From assembly GCA_041741535.1 (NCBI GenBank), contig JBGSJV010000022.1, positions 46,855 to 110,854 of the forward strand: a stretch of DNA of 64,000 nt. Reading direction: 5' to 3'. This document shows positions 51,683-59,469 of the stretch, one piece after another. The notes under the pieces were generated by a model. It searched no databases. It worked only from the letters and a program-made list of their open reading frames with translations, and had not been told where the DNA came from. The translations under genes were made by a program, and so were the position numbers. This DNA comes from M30B19 sp041741535 (GTDB lineage Bacteria > Planctomycetota > Planctomycetia > Pirellulales > Pirellulaceae). Position 1 is the stretch's first letter, and every line of letters begins with the position of its first letter.

Positions 51683-51961
51683 GCGGTGGCTCGCGCACAT
51701 CGGCAGAGGATTGACGTCGATTGTTACTGTCAAGCGGGTTGGCATTCACGAGCGCGGGCTTCGGTCATACTGAATTGCCCTTGTTCCGCGAAGATGCGGT
51801 TGGGTTCTCGCCGACGGTCTGTGTTCACAAGTCCAATGCTCCGGGTCAAAGTGATTCATCGTCCAATTCCAACCCCACCGAGGACCGGCGCGCCGAGCCT
51901 TTGCCAGCCATTCCCTTGCCGTCTATTCCCCTGCCATCGATTCCCTTGCCGTCTACCGACG
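51683..51961. other. Intergenic region with short 15-bp repeats, possible gene remnant
   Basis: A plus-strand frame crosses this stretch and runs antisense into the GH32 gene. Around 51903-51957 it contains a 15-bp unit (ATTCCCTTGCCGTCT and close variants) about three to four times, coding for IPLPS-like repeats. Its first part (LLSSGLAFTSAGFGHTELPL) could be the remnant of an exported protein. No start signal or family supports it, so no gene is called. Confidence 0.4.
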
Positions 51962-54106
51962 CTACCGCCAAGCAGATTTCAGTTCGTGGACCTCGAGTGA
52001 ATGGATCGTCGCGGTCCCGCCGCGAGTTTCGAAGAACAGTCGTTGGTTTTCCCGGTTCGTATTGTACGGCATGGGCATGTAACACAGCCCATCGGCCGCA
52101 AAAACTTCGACTCCCGTTCGATCGCAGTAAATCGTCAGTCGCTGTTTGCCGTCGATCAATGGCGCCGGAGCCCGATGACCCGCCACGCTCAATTCTTGTT
52201 TCACCGCATCGTATTCAACCATCACGTCCCGAATATTGAACACCACCTCTTTCGCGTCGCCGGGTTCGAACTCGACGCGCACTTCCACCAACTCCGCTCG
52301 GATGTCTTCCAGCGGATTCTGTTCGCCCGGCTTCAGTGAAGTCAATTCAATTCGATGCGATTTGTCTCGCAGGGACTCCAGTTCTTTCACTGGTTCAAAC
52401 GTCATCCGCGTCCCATCGTGTGTTTGCGTGAGCTTCAGTTCCAACGGCACGGTCATGCTTTGATTGAACGGCACGCCCTTGGTTTCGGTCTGCCACCAAC
52501 CAATCAAGATCCGCCGACCGTCCGGAACATCACTGAACGACTGCGCGGCATAAAACCCTTTACCGCGTTGGCCGATCAATCGTGTGGCATCGGGCAAGAA
52601 CTGCTTTCCGTCAAACTCGCCAATCGCATAGTTGCTATCTGCACCCAACAGCACCCATTTCTTGCGGTTGTCATCGCCGTCGATCGGCAGTTGGAAAAAG
52701 TCAGGACATTCGAACAAGAACCGGCCTCCGGGTGCGTCGCCGGTGGTGATGCTGGCCAACTGCCACTCTTTTAGATTCTGTGACGTGAAGTAGTGAATGG
52801 TATGTTTGCCTTCCCATTCGACGTAGAGAACCATGACCCACTGCTTCGTTCCTTCATGCCAGAAGACCTTGGGGTCGCGATTGCCACCCGTGATTTGCCC
52901 CAGCACCGGATTGCCCGTGTACTTGGTAAAGTTTCGGCCGTCCGTGCTGTATGCGATTCCTTGCACGGTCGGATTGCCAGCCGCCGTGTAGATCAGCACC
53001 AAAGGCGGTTGGCCATCTTTGCCAAAGCCACTGGTGTTGTTCCAATCGACCACGGCACTGCCGCTGAACATCGGCCCCATATCGTCCGGCAACAGTTTGT
53101 CGCCTAATTCTTCCCAATGCACCAAGTCTTGGCTGACCGCATGGCCCCAATGCATGTTGCCCCACCCCCAACCATAAGGATTATGTTGAAAGAATAGGTG
53201 GTACTCGCCGTTGTAAAACACGCAGCCGTTGGGGTCATTGTTCCAACCGCGTTTGGGGGAGAAGTGAAATTGCCCCCGCCCTTCTTCGCGATAGAGATCG
53301 GCGGCATCCTTGAGCGAGTCGCTGGCTTCGATGTTGGCCAACGCTCGCGAATCTTCCGGCAACTTGTCCACTCGCAACGTTAGTGTCTGGCCCTGCCACG
53401 CCTGGACTTCCATGGGCGCCCACCAATCGGGCTCGGCATCTGCCAATTCGATGTCGTTGCGCACGACGGGTTGCCCATCCACCAACAGTGTGACGCCACG
53501 CTTCTTCGCTCCGTTTTTAATGGGCAGGTTCAAGTAACGCGCGGTCGCTGGGAAGGTTCTTTCGACGTTGCTGGCCAAGCCTTTGGGCTTGGTATCGGAT
53601 TGGACGATGTGGTCGACGTTGAGGTGCCCCCAACCACCGGTCGCTTCATCGACAATGCGGATCACGGCTTTTTGACCTATGAACTCGGTCACGTCCCACG
53701 AATGTTGCTCCAGAGCCTCGCTGCCGCCATCCTTGTCGTTCGGGCCCGTGGCACTGCGAACGACTTGGCCGTTGACGAGCAATTGCAACGCCAAGGCGGC
53801 TTCGTTCTTGCCGCCGCCGATCAGGAACCCAATGAACTTTCGCTCGACTCGCAACTCGGGCGAAGTGAGCGAGCCCACGGACGTGTCGCCGCCCGCAAAA
53901 GAATTCACCAGCCCTTGCCCCCGGAAGCCCTCCACATGCATCTGGTTCGGCAAGGTCCCCCGAGCCGGTCCCGCTCCAAAGGCAGTCCCTGTCACCGTCC
54001 ACTCGCCATACGAGTCTTGTTCAAAATCCGCGACGACCAAATCGTCAGCCGCCAAGGCAGGTGCCGTTATTAGGAGCCACATGGCTAAAATGTTTGAGAT
54101 TTTCAT
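51962..54106 (-). CDS. Secreted glycoside hydrolase family 32 enzyme (levanase/fructanase-like)
   Basis: The 714-residue protein has a signal peptide (NILAMWLLITAPALA|A). An N-terminal beta-sandwich region (about 22-275) of unknown type precedes the GH32 module. Catalytic residues are visible in SPKRGWNNDPNGCVFYNGEY (nucleophile Asp in WNNDPNG), GNRDPKVFWHE (transition-state Asp in RDP) and LFECPDFFQL (acid/base Glu in ECPD). FQHNPYGWGWGNMHWGHAVS and IGWWQTE are further family blocks. The C-terminal beta-sandwich (about 585-714) ends TATIHSLEVHEL. It should cleave beta-fructosides such as levan, inulin or sucrose; which one cannot be read. It stands alone, divergent from the photolyase gene. 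Confidence 0.93.
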   Translation of the reverse strand: MKISNILAMWLLITAPALAADDLVVADFEQDSYGEWTVTGTAFGAGPARGTLPNQMHVEGFRGQGLVNSFAGGDTSVGSLTSPELRVERKFIGFLIGGGKNEAALALQLLVNGQVVRSATGPNDKDGGSEALEQHSWDVTEFIGQKAVIRIVDEATGGWGHLNVDHIVQSDTKPKGLASNVERTFPATARYLNLPIKNGAKKRGVTLLVDGQPVVRNDIELADAEPDWWAPMEVQAWQGQTLTLRVDKLPEDSRALANIEASDSLKDAADLYREEGRGQFHFSPKRGWNNDPNGCVFYNGEYHLFFQHNPYGWGWGNMHWGHAVSQDLVHWEELGDKLLPDDMGPMFSGSAVVDWNNTSGFGKDGQPPLVLIYTAAGNPTVQGIAYSTDGRNFTKYTGNPVLGQITGGNRDPKVFWHEGTKQWVMVLYVEWEGKHTIHYFTSQNLKEWQLASITTGDAPGGRFLFECPDFFQLPIDGDDNRKKWVLLGADSNYAIGEFDGKQFLPDATRLIGQRGKGFYAAQSFSDVPDGRRILIGWWQTETKGVPFNQSMTVPLELKLTQTHDGTRMTFEPVKELESLRDKSHRIELTSLKPGEQNPLEDIRAELVEVRVEFEPGDAKEVVFNIRDVMVEYDAVKQELSVAGHRAPAPLIDGKQRLTIYCDRTGVEVFAADGLCYMPMPYNTNRENQRLFFETRGGTATIHSLEVHELKSAWR

Positions 54107-54466
54107 AGTTCTCGTTTCTCGTTCGAACTGGGACGGCTAGCCGCACCGAGGGATCTGTCCCACCATCGACTCCCGCGACGATCTACAGAATACCTTACCA
54201 AGGGCCTTTAGCCTAACGCGAAACGGAAATACCGCTCAACGAAGCAAGGTAATAGGCACATTCCATGTGCCGTGACCATCAAAAACACTCGTTTCTTGAG
54301 GCTCGGCGGACGTGCTTGCTACTTTTGGAACGGCTAAACGGACAATCGCGTTCGCTACTTTCGTTGCGCGGGTCGCTAGATATCGGTCACTGTCAGTTCG
54401 GGCATCATAGTCAGCAACGCAGGGCTGAGTACATACGTTGGCGAAACGCAGGGAAAAGTGTGATTG
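54107..54466. other. Intergenic region between divergent GH32 and photolyase genes
   Basis: About 360 nt without a supported gene. No repeat shared with other parts of the window and no light- or sugar-regulator site was recognised. Confidence 0.4.
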
Positions 54467-56002
54467 ATGGCGCGACCGCTGGCAATTTGGTGGGTCAAGC
54501 GAGATGCTCGCTTGGGCGATAACGCGTGCCTGGAGGAAGCCCACCGGCGCGGATGGGAGCTCTTGCCCTTTTTCTGCTTCGAACCCACCATCCTCGCGGC
54601 CGACGATACTTCGGACATGCACGTCCATGCGCAAGGGCAAGCAATCGATGGTCTGCGAACCTCGCTGGGCCAACTCGGAGCGGAGATCGTCATCGCTCAC
54701 GGCGATATCGTGGAGAAATTGGCGAAATTGCGTGCGGCGGTCCCCTTTTCAGCCCTGTTCAGTCACGAAGAAGTCGGGAATGATCTGACATTTCGTCGCG
54801 ACCGAGACGTGGCGGCTTGGTGCAAAAGCCATGGCATCGAGTACTGGGAGTTTCCCCAGTCCAGCGTTCGACGAGGCGGTGTTGATCGCGAACGACTGTC
54901 CAACCAATGGGCGGACCGAGTCGCCTCGACGCCGCCCATCGCTGTCCCCACCATCCGTCAAGCCGACGATCTGCGGCAACTCGCGGCCAAGACGGCCTTT
55001 CCCAAGTTGAAGGCTTTCGCAGCCAACGATCCATGGCAAGCTGTTAGCGAGCAAGAAGCGCAAGCCACGCTGCGGGAGTTTCTCACGCAGCGAGGTTTGT
55101 GGTACCGGGGCGGCATCAGTTCGCCCAACACCGCGTTCTCCGCTGGTTCACGGCTCAGTGTTCATTTGGCCTGGGGCACCATCAGCGTGCGTCAGGTTTG
55201 GCATGCCGTCCAAGAACGACTCGCGAGTTTGGAATCCGTCGAGAAAGACGACACTCAAGCCGGTCGCTGGAAACAAAGCTTGATTGCATTCCTAAGTCGG
55301 CTGCACTGGCGAGATCACTTCACCCAGCGCCTGGAATCCGAACCCGCGTTGGAGTTTCGCAGTCTTCATCCCAGTTATCGCGACCTCGCCTACGAAAACG
55401 ATGAACGGTGGCATCGCGCTTGGCAGGAAGGTCGGACCGGTTACCCGTTGGTCGATGCTGTCATGCGATGTTTGGCCGCCACCGGCTTTGTCAACTTTCG
55501 CATGCGCGCGATGGTGGTCAGCTTTGCGTGCCACGTTCTGCATCTGGATTGGCGGCTCATCCATCCGCATCTGGCGCGGGTTTTCCGCGACTACGATCCA
55601 GGGATTCATCTGAATCAACTCCAGATGCAAGCAGGCGTTGTCGGATTAAACGCGATTCGCGTTTACAGCCCATCCAAACAATTGGCCGATTGGGATCGGG
55701 ACTGCCGCTTTGTCAAACGTTGGTTACCAGAACTGCGCGACCTTTCACCCGACCGCATCCTCAACGACAGCCAACTGCCCAACTACGTCGAGCCGATCGT
55801 GCCGTTCCGAGAACGCTCCAAGCAGATGATGGACTTGCTGTATGCCATCCGCAAAACCGCCGAAGCCAAAGCAGCCACGTCCGCAGTCTTCCATCGGCAC
55901 GGGTCGCGCAAGAAACCTCCGCCCCGCCGCCCGCAAAAATCAAAACGAAAACTCGACACCCAAACTCCAAGCCTGTTCGATGAACTGAACTTGGACGAGT
56001 AG
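54467..56002 (+). CDS. Cryptochrome/photolyase family protein (FAD-binding)
   Basis: The 511-residue protein has an N-terminal photolyase alpha/beta domain: PLAIWWVKRDARLGDNACLE, and LFSHEEVGNDLTFRRDRDVA near 105-125. The FAD-binding helical domain follows, with SAGSRLSVHLAWGTISVRQV, FLSRLHWRDHFTQRLES, RTGYPLVDAVMRCLAATGFV, NFRMRAMVVSFACHVLHLDW, then FRDYDPGIHLNQLQMQAGVV. It is in the photolyase superfamily, in a branch typified by the SHEE.GN motif. CPD repair versus signalling cannot be decided. The C-terminus carries a basic Lys/Pro/Arg tail. The ATG at 54467 directly follows an in-frame TTG. The DUF2256 gene is 29 nt downstream. Confidence 0.9.
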   Translation: MARPLAIWWVKRDARLGDNACLEEAHRRGWELLPFFCFEPTILAADDTSDMHVHAQGQAIDGLRTSLGQLGAEIVIAHGDIVEKLAKLRAAVPFSALFSHEEVGNDLTFRRDRDVAAWCKSHGIEYWEFPQSSVRRGGVDRERLSNQWADRVASTPPIAVPTIRQADDLRQLAAKTAFPKLKAFAANDPWQAVSEQEAQATLREFLTQRGLWYRGGISSPNTAFSAGSRLSVHLAWGTISVRQVWHAVQERLASLESVEKDDTQAGRWKQSLIAFLSRLHWRDHFTQRLESEPALEFRSLHPSYRDLAYENDERWHRAWQEGRTGYPLVDAVMRCLAATGFVNFRMRAMVVSFACHVLHLDWRLIHPHLARVFRDYDPGIHLNQLQMQAGVVGLNAIRVYSPSKQLADWDRDCRFVKRWLPELRDLSPDRILNDSQLPNYVEPIVPFRERSKQMMDLLYAIRKTAEAKAATSAVFHRHGSRKKPPPRRPQKSKRKLDTQTPSLFDELNLDE

Positions 56003-56031
56003 CGACCATGGGCGTTTAGCAATACCAAACC

Positions 56032-56244
56032 ATGAATAAAACAAGTCCTGACGATGAAAAGCCACCCTCACAAAAAAAATCGAATCTCGCGAAGAGCCAT
56101 CTTCCCGACAAACTCTGCGTGGCTTGCGGCCGAAGTTTCACCTGGCGAAAGAAATGGGAACGAGACTGGGAGCATGTCCGGTATTGCTCGGACCGCTGCC
56201 GCCAACATCAAGCATCCAAGTCGTCAACTCGCTCCGCCTCGTGA
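56032..56244 (+). CDS. DUF2256 zinc-ribbon-like small protein
   Basis: The 70-residue protein contains the complete DUF2256 pattern HLPDKLCVACGRSFTWRKKW followed by ERDWEHVRYCSDRCRQ. Its four cysteines (C-x2-C and C-x3-C) could hold a zinc ion. The family is short, basic and of unknown biochemical role, and its genes are often found beside photolyase/cryptochrome genes, as here (29 nt after one and about 1 kb before another). Co-expression with the upstream photolyase is likely. The N-terminal 28 residues are lysine- and serine-rich and poorly conserved. Confidence 0.87.
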   Translation: MNKTSPDDEKPPSQKKSNLAKSHLPDKLCVACGRSFTWRKKWERDWEHVRYCSDRCRQHQASKSSTRSAS

Positions 56245-56296
56245 CGGTACCTAAAGTCCGTGGCATACTTCCTCAAGCCGAAACATCGAGTCCGTT

Positions 56297-57169
56297 ATGG
56301 ATCCACAGATACCGCCAATTCGATTCTCCGGGGCGTTGTGGATGGGAGCCGCGCTGGTGGCCAGCGGCCTGGTGCATCTCGCGTTGGTCTTCGCGACCGA
56401 TGGGGAATGGTCGGGACCCGTGTCGCTTCGCAAACCCGCGTTGTTCGGTATCTCGGCCGGAGTCACGGTCTGGTCGCTTGTGTGGGTGTTGACCCGATTG
56501 GTTCCCCATCGTTTCGACCAACGATTCGCGACCATCATGTCGAGCAGCCTGCTGGTCGAAGTCGGGCTGATTACGTTGCAGTACTGGCGCGGCGTTCCGT
56601 CTCACTTCAACCGTACGACCGCAATCGACTCCGCGGTTGAATTCACCATGCTGGGACTCATTTTGTTCGTCACTCTTGGGATCGCGTGGTTGTGCTGGAG
56701 ATCACGGCGGGTGTTGCCGATGCCGGAGGCAGAAGCTTTGGCGCTGCGCGGTGGACTATGGTTGCTGTTGGCTTCCTGCTTGTTGGGTTTTGTGATCACC
56801 GGAGCCGGCGAGTTCCAGTTGGCTCGGGGACAATCGCCGGAGGTTTGGGGCCAAGCCGGAGTGCTCAAATATCCGCATGGGGCGGCGTTGCACGCGATCC
56901 AAACTATTCCGCTATTGGCGGCCCTGTTGCACAGACTTCGCATCGACCATTCAGCCCATGTGCTTCGCATGACGATCGCCGCGCAGGTCGCTTTTCTGGC
57001 GCACGCGTTGTGGCAGACCTTGGGCGGACGAGCTCGGTGGGATGTTGATTTCACAGGTGGATTGGCCTTAGGAATTGCAGGGCTCTTGCTGCTGCCGCTG
57101 TTGGTGACCGTGGTTCGATTCGCAGGGCGTTCATGGGGCGTGCTGCGAGACAGGGCTGCAACTCCATGA
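56297..57169 (+). CDS. Hypothetical membrane protein, seven predicted helices
   Basis: The 290-residue protein is almost all membrane: about seven hydrophobic segments, including LWMGAALVASGLVHLALVFA, LFGISAGVTVWSLVWVLTRL, FTMLGLILFVTLGIAWLCW, GLWLLLASCLLGFVITGAGE and GLALGIAGLLLLPLLVTVVR. Several charged or His residues occur at the helix ends (VPHRFDQRF, YPHGAALHAIQTIP, FLAHALWQTLGGRARW). No family was recognised. Its position between two photolyase-type genes on the same strand suggests, without proving, that it belongs to that unit. Confidence 0.72.
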   Translation: MDPQIPPIRFSGALWMGAALVASGLVHLALVFATDGEWSGPVSLRKPALFGISAGVTVWSLVWVLTRLVPHRFDQRFATIMSSSLLVEVGLITLQYWRGVPSHFNRTTAIDSAVEFTMLGLILFVTLGIAWLCWRSRRVLPMPEAEALALRGGLWLLLASCLLGFVITGAGEFQLARGQSPEVWGQAGVLKYPHGAALHAIQTIPLLAALLHRLRIDHSAHVLRMTIAAQVAFLAHALWQTLGGRARWDVDFTGGLALGIAGLLLLPLLVTVVRFAGRSWGVLRDRAATP

Positions 57170-57311
57170 GCAGCGCAGGAATGCCTCACCAACGATGGGC
57201 ACGACGCAAGAAGGCAAACGCCGCAGCTTGCGGCACGAGCAACAACCGAGTGTTGCCCAACGAGATTCGCTTTGTTACCCTCGATCTTTTCCTATCCAAC
57301 GAGAGTCGCTC

Positions 57312-58772
57312 ATGCTTACCGCCGCTTTGATTTATCCCCATCAATTGTTCGAGAACCATCCGGCAGCCAATGGTGCCGACGTGGTGTTTTTGATCGAAGA
57401 TCCGTTGTACTTTCGCCAATACGCGTTCCACAAACAGAAGTTGATCTTGCATCGCGCGACGATGAAGCGTTATGCCGACGAACATTTCCCCCAGGCTCGG
57501 TATATCGACGCTCACAAATTGACTGACTCCGGCCAGATCGTGGCCATCGTGCAGGCCACCCAATGCCAAGCGATTCGGATGGTCGATCCTTGTGATGATT
57601 GGCTGAGCCGAAAACTGCAAACTGCTTGTGCGGCAGTCGGAGTGAAATTGACACAGCTGCCCGATCCCTATTTCTTGACGTCCGTGGCCGAGATCCAATC
57701 GTTCGCCGCCGGCAAAGATAAGTTGCACTTCACGGACTTTTATATTGGGCAGCGGAAGCGTTTGGGGATTCTGTTAACACCTCAAGGCAAACCGCGCGAT
57801 GGCAAGTGGAGCTTCGATGCCGACAATCGCAAAAAGCTTCCCAGCACCGTTCGGCCACCCGCGCCAACGTCGCCGTCCGAAAACAAATTCGTCGCCGAAG
57901 CCCGACGTTATGTCCGCCAAAACTTTCCTGACTCTCCAGGCCACGACGAACCGTTTCCCTATCCCACTTCTTCCGGCGAAGCCCGAACTTGGCTGGCTGA
58001 TTTTCTCTCACGACGTTTTGTCGACTTCGGAGCGTACGAAGATGCGATTTCAACTCGCGAGCGAATCCTGTTTCACTCGGTTCTTACGCCGACGATGAAC
58101 ATCGGGCTACTGTCACCCAACACCGTTGTGGAAGCGGCCTTGAAGTACGATGGCCAAGTGCCGCTGAACTCGTTGGAAGGTTTTGTCCGGCAGGTAATTG
58201 GCTGGCGCGAGTTCGTGCGACTGGTTTATCTGACGCATGGACGTCGGCAGCGGACACGCAACTTTTGGGGGCACACGCAACCCCTCCCGGCGGCGTTTTA
58301 CACCGGCACTACCGGTATCACACCACTTGACCACACGATCAAGGCGGTACTGGACAATGGGTACTGTCACCACATCGAGCGCTTGATGATCCTCGGCAAC
58401 TTCATGCTGTTGTGCGACATTCACCCGGACGCCGTTTATCGCTGGTTCATGGAGATGTTCATCGACGCCTACGACTGGGTCATGGTTCCGAATGTGTATG
58501 GCATGAGTCAACACGCTGACGGAGGACGAATGACCACCAAGCCCTACATCAGCGGGTCGAGTTATGTGTTGAAGATGAGCGACTACAAAAAGGATTCGTG
58601 GTGCCCGATTTGGGACGCGTTGTATTGGCGATTCGTGGACCGACACGCGGACTTTTTTGCGGCCAATCCTCGAATGGCGGTCATGGTGAAAATGAAAGAC
58701 AAGTTGGGGACTAAAATGGCCGAACATCACCGCGTCGCGGAATCGTTTCTCAATCGCCTCCATACGCGATGA
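57312..58772 (+). CDS. Cryptochrome/photolyase of the PhrB/CryB-like (6-4) branch
   Basis: The ATG at 57312 begins MLTAALIYPHQLFENHPAAN, the usual start of this branch, giving 486 residues; the frame is open 39 codons further upstream. The N-terminal domain includes LIEDPLYFRQYAFHKQKLIL. The helical FAD domain has LSPNTVVEAALKYDGQVPL, EGFVRQVIGWREFVRLVYLT, HHIERLMILGNFMLLCDIHP, and YDWVMVPNVYGMSQHADGG. The branch normally binds a 4Fe-4S cluster, with a C-x2-C just after MSDY. Here that reads MSDYKKDSWCPIWDALYWRF, with only one Cys, so the cluster is probably absent. It likely repairs (6-4) photoproducts or signals blue light. Confidence 0.88.
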   Translation: MLTAALIYPHQLFENHPAANGADVVFLIEDPLYFRQYAFHKQKLILHRATMKRYADEHFPQARYIDAHKLTDSGQIVAIVQATQCQAIRMVDPCDDWLSRKLQTACAAVGVKLTQLPDPYFLTSVAEIQSFAAGKDKLHFTDFYIGQRKRLGILLTPQGKPRDGKWSFDADNRKKLPSTVRPPAPTSPSENKFVAEARRYVRQNFPDSPGHDEPFPYPTSSGEARTWLADFLSRRFVDFGAYEDAISTRERILFHSVLTPTMNIGLLSPNTVVEAALKYDGQVPLNSLEGFVRQVIGWREFVRLVYLTHGRRQRTRNFWGHTQPLPAAFYTGTTGITPLDHTIKAVLDNGYCHHIERLMILGNFMLLCDIHPDAVYRWFMEMFIDAYDWVMVPNVYGMSQHADGGRMTTKPYISGSSYVLKMSDYKKDSWCPIWDALYWRFVDRHADFFAANPRMAVMVKMKDKLGTKMAEHHRVAESFLNRLHTR

Positions 58773-58927
58773 ATCTGACGATAGAATCAAAAGGCCAACC
58801 GGGTCGCCACCATTTTGAGTACATTGTTAACCGGTTAGCAGAGCGTGTTTGGGTGGGAATCCAACCAAACACGCGCCGCTAAGCGTTCCGGATCCCCAAG
58901 CACACTGGCCAAAACAGGAAGCAACTC

Positions 58928-59428
58928 ATGACCAACTGGAAAATTCCTGCCGCATTCCTTGTCGTTGCCATGGCGATTGGAGTGGCGTTGCAGGTTTGGT
59001 ATTGGCCACAGTTGCCGGAACGCATGGCCACCCACTTTGACGCGCAAGGGAACCCGAACGGCTGGATGGATCGCCAGTCGGCCACGGCGCTATCGGCCGG
59101 CTTGATCCTTTTTCTGCCACTGTTTTTCATTAGCATCAGCGTCGCCATTCGCTGGCTGCCCACATCGACCATCAACTTACCTCATCGCGAATACTGGTTG
59201 TCCGCGGAAAGACGCGACGGAACGTTACAGTGGATGACTGTTTGGATGATGTGGTTTTCGGTCGCAATCACTATCTTTTTGGTGGCGATCAATCATTTGA
59301 CATTCATTGCCAACCGAGAGGCTCGGCCACTTTCGGCAGTCTGGTTTTGGGGACTTCTGGGCGCGTTCCTGCTGACCACGGCTGCACTGATCGTGCTGAT
59401 GTATCGTCGCTTCGGCAGCCCAAGGTAG
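58928..59428 (+). CDS. DUF1648 membrane protein
   Basis: The 166-residue protein has four membrane segments. The DUF1648 signature follows the first: LPERMATHFDAQGNPNGWMD, with the conserved P-H-F-x-x-x-G-x-P-x-x-W pattern. The remaining helices are LILFLPLFFISISVAIRWL, WMMWFSVAITIFLVAINHL and WFWGLLGAFLLTTAALIVLM. Some relatives are the membrane half of SdpI-type immunity proteins, but the short four-helix form here is usually uncharacterised. It starts about 155 nt after the photolyase-type gene and ends 42 nt before the next secreted protein gene. Confidence 0.86.
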   Translation: MTNWKIPAAFLVVAMAIGVALQVWYWPQLPERMATHFDAQGNPNGWMDRQSATALSAGLILFLPLFFISISVAIRWLPTSTINLPHREYWLSAERRDGTLQWMTVWMMWFSVAITIFLVAINHLTFIANREARPLSAVWFWGLLGAFLLTTAALIVLMYRRFGSPR

Positions 59429-59469
59429 CGACACAGTTCTCTGTAGGAATCTCGTTTCGAAAGTTCGTT

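Noticed and set aside
51721..52239. 172-residue plus-strand frame overlapping the GH32 gene
   Set aside because: Half of it is antisense to GH32 and the rest is built on a 15-bp repeat; kept only as a possible remnant.
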